Below, in pieces: positions 8,982-20,696 of a DNA stretch of 64,000 nucleotides; the stretch's first letter is position 1, and each line of letters opens with the position of its first letter. The notes beneath the pieces are model-generated. The model was not told the DNA's origin, did no database searches, and saw only the letters and a program-made list of their open reading frames with translations. This stretch comes from Leptidea sinapis (lineage: Eukaryota; Arthropoda; Insecta; Lepidoptera; Pieridae), in assembly GCF_905404315.1 (NCBI RefSeq), contig NC_066266.1:5525501-5589500 (forward strand). The letters run 5' to 3'. Made by a program: the position numbers and the translations under genes.

Positions 8982-9984
8982 GTCTATATCGTAAGTAATA
9001 CGATATATTACTGCTATTTACACGGGGCCTTGACCCGGAGAATATCGTATACTATTAAGTTAATAGATCAGGATATTACTCGCTCGTTAGTAAAATGATT
9101 TGGCCGTGCCCTGCGATCAAAAGGTTGTGTGTTTTGGGTTAAGAAAACTATGACCTTGATTTATCAAAGGAGGTAAATAATGAATTAATTAATAAAAATA
9201 TTTCATAAACGGATACGTCCTCTTAACCATCGAGATGACGCTTAAAATATAAATATTGGTATGTTCACTGAACCCATTTTTGGTACATTAAATAAATTTC
9301 TGTGATACATATTATAACTAAATATACCCATTTACAGGCAGACAAACGGGCACAGCAGTCTCATTATTGGGTTCCATTATCGTGTTATGTAACTGTTTGG
9401 GTACGCAACTGTTAAAAATGGTTACTTTTAAAATGATGATTTAGAAAGTTATATTAATGATAATAAATTATAAATAATATGTATTACTGGGTTATTTAGT
9501 GATATTTAAATTAATTCAGATAATACAAAATATGTCGACCTATAACTATAAAAAAAAACTAAGGCATTCATTCATTTGACAAAATTATTTCTCATTCTCT
9601 GAAAAACGCGGACCTAAATAATAATTCAGAAATACACTTGAAATGTGAAAATAACTCACAAACAACTCGTATTTTTATAAGAAAATGCATTTATCAAAAC
9701 AGAATGAGCGTTGCATTGCAATATTTGCGAGCAAATGAAGAAATCCCGGGCATTATGTATGCAAAACGGTCGGCACTTTTCTTTCAAGAAGCTACTGAAA
9801 AATTTTTCATAATATATTTGCAGTTTCTTCAAATGGAAATTGTTTGGGATTTAATACAAATGGATTTAGCATTTACGTAATTGTTTTTTAATATTATCGT
9901 ATTACGCATTAAGCAGGTATTGTTTTGCAATTTATGAGATACTCTTACACCTTTTTACTACAGTAATAAAGAAAATCTAGTTTC
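8982..9984. other. Unassigned stretch
   Basis: No feature is recognised. An 80-codon frame at 9638-9880 has no motif and no composition shift. It is most likely chance. Confidence 0.5.
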
Positions 9985-10301
9985 AAAAGAAGAGCCTGGC
10001 ATTTAATAATTATAGTCTTAAACGTTTGTGTGGTCTTAAAGGTTACTATAACATAAATGACTTTCTTAATGATACCACAGATTGGAAATGCAGTGACCGC
10101 CCTAAGGCTATTAAATAATAAGTTTAAGTGTACAATATTACTTTGTAAACATATTTATTCGATGAAGAAAAAAAAAGCCCGCTGAGTTTGTTGCGCCCAT
10201 TCTTTTCAGGTCTGTGGCATTCATTTTGGAATGAGTGGTAGTTTTTTGACTTTCAATAAGTGATGTAAAATCTTTTATGAATAAAAATATTTGAATTTGA
10301 A
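9985..10301 (+). pseudogene. CR1-like LINE 3' end (Rep5) with ORF2 C-terminus
   Basis: The plus strand encodes LKRLCGLKGYYNINDFLND, then WKCSDRPKAIK and a stop. YY.I.DFLND...W is the classic terminal motif of CR1-like ORF2 proteins. The 3' UTR follows (AAGCCCGCTGAGTTTGTTGC) and closes with a TTTGAATTTGAA tail. Related 3' ends are at 15990-16140 and, on the minus strand, at 57774-58000. Only the terminus is left. Confidence 0.75.
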
Positions 10302-10723
10302 TTAAGGATTAGTCCGTTGCGCTCCAACTAGATACCGTAGGCTTAGTCGCAAAGTTCGGCAACTAATACTTCGCCTAAGTGGGCATACTCGGCCAGTCTC
10401 GAACAATGTGTGACTTTGACGTGCCATATTTTCTGTTAAACTTTGCTAATAATTGAAACTAAAAGGCCGGGTTGCGTGGTAAAACTTTGTCAAAATAATA
10501 TTACAAGATGTAAGAAAGAAACTGGAATCACATATCATCAGTAAGTATTTTGTATTTTATTAATTTCAATGTAAAATAACACGAAGCGTCTGTTACGAAA
10601 TTTGAAAGATGCTATTGAGTATCATGATGGCATGCACGCAAGAATCTAATAAAACAAAATAACAAGCATCTACTAGTTGCCGTCATAAAAAAAGCTATTG
10701 ATCTTGTGTAGTGTGTTATCTAG
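10300..10723 (+). mobile_element. MITE-3 copy, right terminus lost
   Basis: The left terminus (GGATTAGTCC then GCGCTCCAACTAGATACC) matches the terminal repeat of the copies at 41.27 and 62.49 kb, and the interior is collinear with the 62.49-kb copy. The right terminal repeat stops at TTATCTAG, where a LINE-J tail begins. It is a non-autonomous DNA element with no coding capacity. Confidence 0.7.
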
Positions 10724-11070
10724 TTTTTTTTATGGATTAGGAGGACAAACGAGCGTACGGGTCACTTGGTGTTAAGTGATCACCGCCGCCCACACTCTCT
10801 TGCAACACCAGAGGAATCACAGGAGCGTTGACGGCCTTTAAGTAAGGTGTACGCACTTTTCTTGAAGGTACCCATGTCGTGTCGTCCCGGAAACACCGTG
10901 CAAGGAAGCTCATTCCACAGCTTCGTAGTGCGAGGAAGAAAGCGACTGTGGAGGACCGCCACACATCCAGATGGTGGGGATGATATCGTAACTTGTGGCG
11001 TGTCGTGCGAAGGTGAAATTCGGCGGCAGGAATCAGGTTGAACAGCTCTTCTGAACACTCCCCGTGATAA
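10724..11070 (-). mobile_element. LINE-J 3' end, 5'-truncated
   Basis: This minus-strand LINE-J fragment covers the last part of ORF2 (a decayed form of the RTTKLWNELPC segment) and the whole 3' UTR to the poly-A at 10724. It sits in the right terminus of MITE-3. Confidence 0.85.
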
Positions 11071-11151
11071 TATTCGTCTTAATTAGAATATGACAGCAGT
11101 GAAAACTTGTAAATTAATTTAGTATTTTAAGATTTTAATTAATGTTGTATA

Positions 11152-11520
11152 CTATCTGACCCGACAGACGTTGTTCTGTATATTATAAATAAAATAATGT
11201 TTTTATATGAATTTGTCAATAATATATCATAACATCAAAAATTACTTCGTAAAATATGCTGTCGTAATGAAATTGTTTCACAGCAGAACTGTCAAACCGT
11301 GTATCAATAAATTCTCTTATAGAAATTATGTATGGACACATCAAAGGAAAAACAAATTTGTGTTTTTATATAATTTAGCAGCATTTTCCTATTTATTCAC
11401 CTTTTCAACCTTCTCTGGACTTCCACAAATAATTCAAGACCAAAATTAGCCAAATCGATCCAGCCGTTCTCGAGTTTTAGCGAGACTAACAAACAGCAAT
11501 TCATTTTTATATATATAGAT
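11152..11520 (+). repeat. Dispersed 'GACCCGACAGACGTTG...CAGCCGTTCTCGAG' repeat
   Basis: It starts with TCTGACCCGACAGACGTTG and ends with CAGCCGTTCTCGAGTTTTAG followed by a TATATATAGAT terminus. This start-and-end combination is a widespread lepidopteran short interspersed repeat, probably RTE-derived. An 80-codon frame inside has no recognisable domain. Confidence 0.6.
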
Positions 11521-12029
11521 TCTTGTGTGATGTTTTTTTTTGTTGCTAATAAAGTGTTTTTTATTCGATACTATTTTCCATTGAAAATAAACTTTAAGTA
11601 AATTGTATCTAGTATACGGCCATTTAACCTCTACAGGTGTTTAAAGAAGCCTCTTTCTGATAAAATAAATTTTGTATAAAAAACGCATTTTCTCCAAGTT
11701 ACGTTAAAAATAGAATTAAGTAAATTATATCTAGTAAACGGCCAGGTAACCAAAAAATATACGTAAAAAGTTTCCATTAACAATTCATATAGTTGGGGCG
11801 GTCGCTATCCCCTAGAGAAATCAAGGCTCCACAAAGATGCAGTGGGCTGTAAAAGCCTCTAGTTATAAGTTTTAATAATTGATGTGAGGCGACAGGATCT
11901 CGAGGTGTCTTCTTTTATTTCTAAAATATTATAATGTGCAACATGACGAGCTGTTGTGATTCTCGCAAATTTTTAGTGCATAAATTTTAGTCATTGACTT
12001 AACATAACTCCTTTTACTGAATCTACGAT

Positions 12030-12330
12030 ATATTCCGAAAAAGTAGAGCTGATGAGAAGAACATACAAGAAACTCAAAGGTCACTCTTTTCAATCAATAG
12101 AGTATTTTACAATGGCTGTAATATACAAAACAAATTAGTTTGTAAGGTGCTGCATCCAATACATGAATCGTGTTCAATTTTAAAAGCGTTTAAAATATCA
12201 ATTATTCAAAAATATATAAATAATAATTTAAATATAAACAAAAATATAAATTGTATAAATATAAATTTTCGTATATTGAATGCATAAACGTTAAGAGCTA
12301 GAATTTATTGTTTGTGTAAGGATTAGGACA
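12030..12330 (-). repeat. Rep4 LINE-like 3' end
   Basis: GAGAAGAACATACAAGAAACTC and GTTTGTAAGGTGCTGCATCC are shared with 38866-39000 and, in reverse orientation, with 20996-21240 and 35105-35262. The family ends in a CTAATTGAATAAAGTTTATTTGA-like tail in the better copies, so it behaves as a LINE 3' region. No coding is visible. Confidence 0.65.
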
Positions 12331-12342
12331 ATTAGTAGTTCT

Positions 12343-12822
12343 TTTTTTATTTTTTATTTATGGAATAGGAGGACAAACGAGCGTACACGAGGTCACCTGT
12401 TGTTAAGTGATCACCTCCGCCCACAATCTCTTGCAACACCAGAGGAATCACAGGAGCGTTGCCGATGTTTAAGGAAGGTATCGTCCCGGAAACACTGCAC
12501 AAGGAAGTTCATTCTACAGCTTTGTAGTACGTGGAAGAAAGCTCCTTGAAAACCGCACTGTGGAAGACCGCCACACATCCAGACGGTGGGGATGAAATCC
12601 TAACTTGTGGTATGTCGTGCGAAGGTGGAATTCGGCAGCAGGAATCTGGTTAAACAGCTCTTCAGAACACTCCCCGTGATAAAGGCGGTAGAAGACACAC
12701 AATGAAGCGACATCTCTACGCAACGCTAAGTGATCCAGCCGTTCACAGAGCACTGGGTCCCCGACAATTTCAGCTGCTCTACGTTGCACGCGGTCAAATG
12801 GATCGAGCTGATACCGGGACTT
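12343..12822 (-). pseudogene. LINE-J ORF2 C-terminus and 3' UTR
   Basis: A 91-codon minus-strand frame (12514-12789) reads QRRAAEIVGDPVLCERLDHL, then LRRDVASLCVFYRLYHGE and LPRTTKL. It is the C-terminal end of LINE-J ORF2, nearly identical to 38370-38640. A deletion has removed the segment after LPRTTKL, and the 3' UTR runs to the poly-A at 12343. It is a 5'-truncated dead copy. Confidence 0.87.
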
Positions 12823-15459
12823 AGAATATACTAACGTAAAGACACAGTAGAAATATGTAACAGTATGAAAAACTAAGGCTTGTTGATAAAATACTTACCT
12901 AATTAAAATACCTACACTACATTGAAGCAATAGGGTTGTCATGTTATTTTTCTAACCTACTTTAAAAAAGGAGGAGGTTCTCAATTCAAATGTATTTTTG
13001 GAACGAAGTTTCTTAAGGAGCGTAAAAAAGTAAAAAGCGTAAGAAGTGTCGAATGTAATACGATAGTCTACATGATGATTGTTATGTAATATTTTTAAAC
13101 AATATTTTGTTGAATTTTTTTCATGGATATATTTTTTTTAAATTTGTGTTGATATAATTTCTGTGAAATATTTTCCGGGAAACTTGAAATATTTGTTTTT
13201 AAGCTTTAAAAAGACTGCGGAAACAAATAACAAAGTGACACTCGTCTTGACTTGGGACTCGCTACTGCAACGTATTGTAACGTTCCGAGACTATTCGTGG
13301 CGCTGTCTTGATTTTATTTGAATTGAGCTAAATATCCATCCTTATAAATAAAACTATACCTACGAACAAATATTGGCCTTTTATTATTTTAGCTTTATCG
13401 GTAATATTATCAACCCTGATTACATCATTTCTAGTTTTCACTACTTATTGATAAGTTTATTAATTTTAGTACAGCACTAGGTGTTTTGACAGGAGTCAAA
13501 TCTATGGTTACAGAGTTTCCATTACTTCAAGTTTTACATGTTATTTTTTGCAATTTAAGAAAATTTTCTAAGGTTGTCATAATCACTTTAAGAATATGAA
13601 ATAAGCTTAATTGTGTTAAGTTCGTAATGGATGTAAATAAATTTATAGTTATCTCTTTTCGTGTTTGTGAATTTAGGCCTATTATAAAGCGGGAATTAAG
13701 TGTGTGTATTTCATATTTAATATATAAATGTGTGAGTTTGGTAACATCAGTTTCCATAGTAAAATGACATGATGCCACTTCTACTAGTTTTTTCTGTTCT
13801 GTGATCTTCCCTAAGAACAAACATTGATTTACGCGCGCCTTTACACAGGATTTTTAAATCTTATAACAATTGTTTTCTTGACATCTACATATTTGCGTGC
13901 TTTCCTGCTGCGTTCGGACACGGCTTAGAATTAAAATCGTTCTTATCGTTGCCCCAAGTTTAATATAATTTATTTTTTTAAAGTGAAACTTATTACATCG
14001 TCTCAAACTTTTTCGTCTGTGTGTTGCATGTCGCGTGACGGTCGGTCGACGCCTGAAGTTCGCAGCAGCTGACCGTGTAGTGTATAGACTATTCCTCATT
14101 TGTGCCAGTGCTCCACGCTATTTTGTTTGTTTTTGTCAGTGTTTAATGTAAAAGTTGTTTGTCAGTGTTTAATGTAAATATTGTTATTTATTAAAGAAAA
14201 ACTTTTATTTGCTTTTGGTAAACAACGACATAGCTAGTGAGTGTTTTAGTTAAATGTCTATAGTGTGAAAAAAAGTTTCACTTTTACCGTGGTTTAATAA
14301 AACCACACAATCCTTTTTTAGATCTTTTGTATCAATGCGCATAATCAAATAAGTTATTTCTGTGAATTTGTGATTGTATGTATGTAAACCTTTGATTTTT
14401 CTTTTTGTTATTATTGTATCTATGAAACATGTTTTAGGACATATCTATATTTATACTTTGTATCATTTCCTATATTGTTTAGTTCTAGTGGTGTGTTTGT
14501 TATGATTCCTTGTCATAAAACATAACAGATGTCGTAACATGTCACAATACATATTATGATGCGAGTGTAACTGTGCATACACGCATTGAAACCTTATAAA
14601 ATCTGAGATTATATAAAAATGAGTCGTTAATATAGATAGAAAAAAACTTGAACTAAATCAGTGTTAAGTAAAAAATCTTTCGCTCGCTACCGGTAATTAC
14701 AGTAGGCATTACCTATTCGATGCGGTGGGTACGTCTCTGTTTACTAGTATGTATGGCAACAAGGAAGTTGTCTAATGTGTATCTCATAATATAGAATGGT
14801 TTGAAGAACATACTATATTGTATATTATTGTGTAATATTGGGAGGAATCAAATACATTTTTGATTTTGGCTATAGCGGTACCTACCGGCTATCAAATCAA
14901 TTCAATTTTTTTTTGCAAATTACATTATTTCAAAAGGGTTGTAGTTTAACATTAGATAGGTAACATTAGATAGGTAGATAATATGTAACGCCCTACAAGG
15001 GCACAGCAATGTTTTATATAAAATAAATGAGTTTTTAAACAAAATAAGTTTTAACAGTTAGAATATAGATAACACAACAATTATTATTAGTGTAACTATT
15101 TATTTCTATATTTTTATCTAAGAATATCGTATCAGCTGTAGTTAAGAAAAATCGTATGCAAAAAATAACACCAAAATCGTTAAAGCACTGTACGTAAAGA
15201 AGAATCGTACAAAGAATACATAATCTATTTTTAAATCTATTATAATGACATTTACAAATCTAAAAAGGTAAATATTTGATCTGGAAAAACTATGAAATAT
15301 ATAGGTAATGAAAATGAATGCATAACAAATACATTGTAACACCAACAGGTAAAGGCAAGTGCAATCGCAAAATCGCCGTGAAATTCTTACTGTGTCTACT
15401 TATTTTAGATATTCTGTATAAATTAGTTGAGTGAAGCACTAAGTGGTTCCCGCTGACAC
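12823..15459. other. Unassigned stretch with a short tandem duplication
   Basis: No gene is recognised in about 2.6 kb. Two 26-base units beginning TGTCAGTGTTTAATGTAAA lie in tandem at about 14136-14187. The only GC-richer patch (about 13990-14110) could be an unidentified promoter or 5' exon, but nothing decides this. GGAGGAGGTTCTCAATTC at 12970 is a repeat motif that recurs, inverted, near 63.76 kb. Confidence 0.4.
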
Positions 15460-15467
15460 AGAACCAT

Positions 15468-15654
15468 GGGCGTGCATACAATATAGGCAATTAGGCAGTG
15501 CCAACCTCGTTAAGAATCTACATAAATATAGCACTAGTGTTAAAGTTGATTTAGTTTATTTGGTTCTGTAATTCTATAACCAAACTTTTATTGAACACCC
15601 ACTCATAATTTTTTTCCTTATGCGATATCCTTAATAACTACGGAAGGCTCCAGA
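15468..15654 (+). mobile_element. MITE-1 copy, left part
   Basis: It begins GGGCGTGCAT and continues ATAGGCAATTAGGCAGTGCC, as in the copy at 17753-17987. A LINE tail splits it at about 15655. It resumes at 15927 and ends with the inverse ATGCACGCCC. Confidence 0.75.
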
Positions 15655-15926
15655 TTGCATATTCGATATAGAACTTCAATATTTAGACCTCAAAAGCTAC
15701 TATTGTCGCACAAGAAATTTAAATGTATCGTAAAATATAAATTAACATCTAAGGCCTATTATAATGTGAAAAAATGTGATAGTTGGAATTAATATTCTAA
15801 ATTTTGTTAATGAATATTGTTATACTCATTTGAATGCTATTGTAACTTTTGTATTTCATCCGGACTTGCACTAAATAACTTATAAAGTTTTACAGTGAAT
15901 AAAGATTTTTTGACTTTGACTTTGAC
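15655..15926 (+). pseudogene. LINE 3' end inserted in MITE-1
   Basis: This encodes KKFKCIVKYKLTSKAYYNV, then KKCDSWN and a stop (about 15712-15790). It is a CR1-like ORF2 C-terminus, with a 3' UTR ending in GACTTTGACTTTGAC. The insertion separates the two halves of MITE-1, so it is younger than that MITE. Confidence 0.7.
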
Positions 15927-15993
15927 AACAAAGCAACTACGACTAGTTAAATCTAGAGTGCCTACCTTGCTAGAAAACCAATGCACGCCCCTG
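15927..15993 (+). mobile_element. MITE-1 copy, right part
   Basis: CAACTACGACTAGTTAAATC to CAATGCACGCCC matches the right end of the copy at 17753-17987. The inverted 10-base ends GGGCGTGCAT/ATGCACGCCC identify a small DNA transposon. The superfamily is undetermined. Confidence 0.75.
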
Positions 15994-16140
15994 AAACGGA
16001 CGGATAGTTATCGTAAAATAAGCCCACTGAGTTTCTTACGCCCCTTTTTCTGTGGTCTGAGGCTATGTTTTCGAATTCGTGAATATTTTTGACGATCAAA
16101 ACGTGATCTTAAGTCTTATTTTGAATAAAAACATATTAAT
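15994..16140 (+). repeat. Rep5-type LINE 3' UTR fragment
   Basis: AAGCCCACTGAGTTTCTTACGCCCC and the terminal TTTTGAATAAAAACAT correspond to the 3' UTR of the LINE end at 10.1-10.3 kb. It is diverged and has no ORF. Confidence 0.6.
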
Positions 16141-16824
16141 TTTATTTTCCCGGTTCATCTAAAAATGTATTATAAGTAAACGCAGAACTTTCGCGTTGCC
16201 ATACCAAAACACTCCAAAGTTATTCCATCTCGTGTGGCCGCAATTGAATTAAGACGGCATCATTAAGCTCCAGTGGGCTTGAATGGAAACATCACTCGTG
16301 TCAGATATAAATGCTTACGCGGATTCCACAAACCTTTCTACTTTCTGAGATCCTAGTAGGAAGCGACCTTTACCCATTATATGTATTTAATGAAAATACC
16401 ACAAAACGAACAATTTTGTCTAACCCTGCTAAGTTGTTTGCCCTTTGGGTTTGCTTAACCCATGTACTATAATGCCAAAAATAATATTACAAAAGTGATG
16501 GTTTTCTAAGCTAGAGTAAGATGATCCTGTTGATATTAATCATAAATCAAAATTGCAAACCTTCATCAATAATTTACATACGTTATCTAAAATTGAGATT
16601 CCTAGGTTTGCATTGATGTCACCCCATTCAAATTGTATTACATTCATTCTCAGATTCTTCACAGGTAGCATATGCCGCTTCTAATCATATCCGATCCATG
16701 AATAGCTCCGGTGATATTAAGCTAAAATTAAACTGCAGCAAAACGAAGGTCACTCCTTTAAAACCCATAACAACACCGCCATTACTTTCACCCCGCCTTA
16801 GTGCTAAGGTAATGAAAAGTCTTA
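16141..16824. other. Unassigned stretch
   Basis: No coding region or repeat is recognised. Short frames such as 16698-16892 have no motif, and part of that one lies in the foldback element that follows. Confidence 0.5.
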
Positions 16825-17100
16825 ACTGTAAAATTATTTATCTACTCCCATGCCTTAAATCCTCTATTAAAGATTCTAAAACAGTTAGCTGATTGCCAAC
16901 ATTAAAACACCCAATATCTTTGTAACCGTTACATCATCCAAACGAGTGTTGTAATGAAATTCAGTACAACATCATATCATCCATTTTCATAATAACACTC
17001 CTTTGGATGATATTATGGTTACTAGGACTGGCTTTTTTAATGTTAGCGGTAAGTTAACTGCTTCAGAATCTTTTAAAGAGGATTCATAATATGGGTGTAA
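16825..17100. mobile_element. Foldback element, first hairpin
   Basis: The left arm (about 16857-16908, AAATCCTCTATTAAAGATTC...) pairs with the right arm (about 17034-17084). Pairing continues inward (16920-16961 with 16982-17025) to a centre near 16972. This is a long imperfect hairpin of the foldback or MITE type with no ORF. Confidence 0.75.
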
Positions 17101-17114
17101 ATAAAGTCTTGTAT

Positions 17115-17216
17115 GCAACTGTTTATAATTAGGTATTAAAACACTCAAGTGATACTATTATCACACCACATAAGGCCACATTCGTGTTTTAATAACCCTT
17201 ATAACACAACAGTTGC
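17115..17216. mobile_element. Foldback element, second hairpin
   Basis: GCAACTGTTTATAATTAGG at 17115-17144 pairs with 17184-17216, which ends AACACAACAGTTGC. The hairpin lies directly after the first one, so the two may be parts of one multi-hairpin element. Confidence 0.65.
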
Positions 17217-17752
17217 AAAAATAACTATTCTTCCTTTCGCTGGACTGATTCAATGGTGTTTGTGTCGTGGCTGTCATTTTTCAGGCAAGAAATACATTTA
17301 CTACATGGCTAAATAACTCCAGACTTCGCTGGAACGTGAAGCCCCTTCCGTTCCCCTTTCTCCCCCTCACGCTCGTCCTGTTGCCTCGTTAGGTACATGT
17401 AGTGATATTTTCGTGCTATCACTGCTATCTTTCTGAAGTTTTCATTGTTACGTTTTAACTTTTGTTGTAAATAGTTTTCTAGTTTTTGTTATTCTGTATC
17501 GCTATAATAGTTTAATCAGAAAAATAAAATATTTTTTTTACTTAACCTATATTATTTCTTTGATTTTTCATCATTATAATAATAATAGTAATAATCAGCA
17601 TCACAATACGAATCCCTACATGAATCTATAATACTGACAAATTATTATTTTTTAATTTATTCGTAATAATAATATCCCAGTAATATATCTAATGCTTGTG
17701 TTGCATACCGTAACAAAGCGACGATGTGACTTGATCCACAACGTCGCAGGTG

Positions 17753-17992
17753 TGTGTATATCATATAGGCAATTAGGCAGTGCCAACCTCGTTATGAAAC
17801 TAAATAAATATAGTGTTAAAGTTAATTTAGTTAAATTTGTTTCCGTTATTTTATAACCAAACTTCTATATGTATTGAACCCCCACTCATAAATTTTCCTA
17901 AATACCTATCGAAATCTCCAGGCTCAACTACGACTAGTTAGATCTACAGTGTCCTACCTTGCTAGAAAACCAATGCACGCCCCTACATCGTC
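17753..17992 (+). mobile_element. MITE-1 copy, uninterrupted
   Basis: Collinear with the split copy at 15468-15993. The right end CAATGCACGCCCC is intact and the left terminal repeat is decayed. There is no ORF. The length of about 240 bases fits a MITE. Confidence 0.7.
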
Positions 17993-18099
17993 ACTTTGTC
18001 GTGACGTCAGGTCGAGAGATGTAATCAGGTAGTATTTTAAATTTAATTTGTAAAATATAGGGAGATTATAGCCTTCAAAAGCTCGTAGTTGGCAACACA

Positions 18100-18280
18100 G
18101 AAGGCAAATGGGCACGCGGATAGTCCCCTACCAGGTGGAGCGATCAAGTGAAAGGCCCACCCTCGACTAAGCTCTGCTCGGTTGTCAGAGATGCTATGGA
18201 CAGACACCGATGGAGGCAGATTATAAGAAGTAACACAGCACCAGAAGCCTACTCAATGCTCAGTCATGAGGGAACGACCG
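18100..18280 (+). pseudogene. RTE-like LINE ORF2 C-terminus
   Basis: The plus strand reads PTRWSDQVKG, then DAMDRHRWRQIIRS. 'GRP..RW.DQVK...A.DR..WR.IIR' is the conserved C-terminal tail of RTE-like retrotransposon ORF2 proteins common in insects. A TAG interrupts it just upstream. A GA microsatellite follows. Confidence 0.65.
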
Positions 18281-18304
18281 CTGAGAGAGAGAGAGAGAGA
18301 GAGA
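18281..18304 (+). repeat. (GA)n microsatellite
   Basis: About eleven uninterrupted GA units, probably seeded at the 3' end of the adjoining LINE fragment. Confidence 0.9.
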
Positions 18305-18576
18305 GTTGTTGAATATATTGCTCGTGGTTTCCCAAAAAATATACATAAACGTTCAATCGGAATTCAAAATAGATCTTACGAAAACATGCCTATGTCACAA
18401 TGTTCGAAATAAAGTTATCTCCTTTTGATACAAGGATTATTTATCAAAATACGAGTGCAAATTACTACTTTAAATTTCCTGTTTAAACCTGCCAATCCTA
18501 TAGTTATGATGGGAAATAAATAGTCAATCAACCTACGATGGCATAATATTCTAAGGCTTACTTTCAATTGATGTAT

Positions 18577-18745
18577 ACACAAATAAACTTTGAAAACAAA
18601 ATTTTATGAATGATGCGGGACTCGAACCCGCGATCTCTCGCGTTCTATGCGACCGCTCTTACCAACTGAGCCAACCGTTCGAGTGATGTATTGTTAATAA
18701 TTTTGACTCTCAGATTTTGATTTTGTTTTCAAATTTTATTTGTGT
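18577..18745 (-). mobile_element. tRNA-like core between inverted-repeat arms (tIR copy 2)
   Basis: On the minus strand the core has a perfect box A (TGGCTCAGTTGG), a box B (GGGTTCGAGTCC), paired D, anticodon and T stems, but no pairing acceptor stem. Arms of 26 bases at 18577-18602 and 18720-18745 are inverted repeats of each other with one mismatch. A tRNA-derived promoter flanked by terminal inverted repeats is unusual. It could be a SINE captured by a MITE or a MITE-like SINE. Confidence 0.75.
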
Positions 18746-18769
18746 AGTAAATTTTAACCCAGAAGTGAG

Positions 18770-20138
18770 GGTATATTATATGAAACAACAAATTATTTAA
18801 ATTTGAATGAAAATCTCGTGGACTCGAAAATTGTTGCTGTGCTTAAATAATAAGCTAAGATACAAGGTCAATGGGAAGGTTTAGGTATATAATATGTTGT
18901 GAATATATATAATGACGGTGTTGGTTGGAGTGTTTGTAGGAATTATGGGAAAAATTGGGCTGATAGTGGTCATAGAAAACACTGCCTTATTCCTTTATGT
19001 AAAAAAAAACACTACAAGATAGGATTGTTTTTCTTTTAAAGCGACTTCAAAATATTAGGTGGTTCTCAATTCGTTTGTGTCAGCCAAGGTAGGTTTGTAA
19101 CTACATACATAGTTATAGGTGAGATGTGCTTGAGTCGCACGCGTGACGTGAGGAGGCGAGAGAGAGTGGGGCCGCGGCTTTTTAGTGCATATTATATCTA
19201 TTCTTTTACAATAGTGTTTTGCAGTCGGTTGTTTTTTGATAAAATATTTTTTTTTATATTATATACAGAAAAGTTCGCAATAGTACACCACATGTCTCCA
19301 GTAGTCTGCAAATCGTTCTGAGCTGGTTAGAAGTAAAAAGATAAACTTACTTGCGTATGCGTAAATAAACAAAATCATAAGTTAATATGATTCTTCGTAG
19401 TTAGGAAGCATGAAATGATTTTCCATAATTTTATCTTTAATTCAAAATAATACTAACAAGTTTAACTCCAAATTACGGCAACCGATTAAGAAAAACTTAA
19501 TTTGGGTCAAAGCAATTAAGGTGCACATTTTATATAGTAGAAGTGCCAAAATAAAAAAAATTGAAACTCAGCCAAAATCTCGCGTTAGATTAACTGATGT
19601 TAAGCTTGGCTGGCATTGTGCCAATGTGCTTATAGCTTGACAGATTTATAATGACAGAAAGTATAGTTCTGTCATTGTCTGGGTGAAGTTCATTGTTCGT
19701 ACTGAGCAGATTTTTTTATTAGGAATTATATTATTATGCTACAAGTTTATTGTTCACCATAGGAAGAATGTTTAAGATTAGGGGAATTGTTTCTTTTTTC
19801 TAAGTGATATATTGTACCTGATGCTCCATTTACGTGTTGAGATAAAACAATTTAGTATAATTTTTACATCATTTAAATTTTATAAATTGTACGCAGAAAG
19901 CTATTGTCTAATTTATAAAAATATCAAACACATTCTTTGTAAATAAATTATAAAAGAGCACATTTGCACGAAATAATTTGTACACTTTCACTTACATTAA
20001 TACAACGATATTTACATAGAAGCATTTTTATATATTATTGTAGGATACAATTCACGCGCGTTGAGACTGGTACAGGCTTCCGGGTCTTTTTTTTGTTTTT
20101 TATTAGCCAATCAGATCTCTTGCTGGAAAAAGGCCTTC
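18770..20138. other. Unassigned stretch
   Basis: Nothing convincing is found. AGGTGGTTCTCAATTCG at 19059 is a member of a scattered repeat motif. Frames at 19124-19321 and 19964-20206 have no recognisable domain. Confidence 0.5.
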
Positions 20139-20260
20139 CCTTCATCATCATCATCAACAGGAAGACTTCCATTGCTGGACCAAAAATCGGTGCTGCGTTG
20201 CCCTAATCCAACGTGTTCCGGCGATCTTGATCAGATCTTCGGTCCATTTTAACTGCTCCA
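20139..20260 (-). pseudogene. RTE-like LINE 3' end with (ATG)n tail
   Basis: Minus-strand relative of the fragment at 23640-23965. It keeps the codons for the terminal 'W...F...QQW' area in decayed form and the ATGATGATG tail (seen as CATCATCATCATCA at about 20142-20155). Confidence 0.6.
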
Positions 20261-20305
20261 AGGCCTCCCCTGCTTTACTCAATTTATCACAGTTCTGTGC
20301 CAGCT

Positions 20306-20330
20306 CCGACCAGGTATAAGACCTGGTCGG
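20306..20330. other. Perfect 10-bp hairpin
   Basis: CCGACCAGGT and its exact inverse ACCTGGTCGG are separated by ATAAG. No poly-T follows on either side that would suggest a terminator. Its role is unknown. Confidence 0.6.
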
Positions 20331-20696
20331 TTATCCAGATCGTTACAACATCGTTTTCGGGGTCAGCTTCGACGTCTTTAGCCATCCTGAGGCACCTAAC
20401 GCGTGACGACCCAACCCAGTTTCACTTTATCCTGGCGGTTTTTTCTCTGAGTACAGTTCCGTATGTCATGTCTAAGCGACCACATCATATGTTTGCCAGT
20501 GCAAAAACTTGAAAAATCACCGATCATGGGTTACCTAATTTTGACTCAATCGATTTCTAAAATCAATCCGATTTCTCAATCATTTTTAAGGCTTTTATTT
20601 AGTTTATGTTTGTTTATTTGCTTAGATCTTGTCTTGCAAGATGTAAGCTAATATTTGTTTGGAAATCTGTTGGTTCAGTTATGAAATAAATTATAG

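Noticed and set aside
9638..9880. 80-codon frame as a gene
   Set aside because: AT-rich chance frame without motif or repeat membership.
18604..18683. tRNA gene on the minus strand
   Set aside because: The D, anticodon and T arms fold, but the acceptor ends do not pair and the base before the anticodon is not T. It belongs to a repeated element.
20306..20330. Rho-independent terminator
   Set aside because: A perfect stem but no following T run, and the context is eukaryotic.
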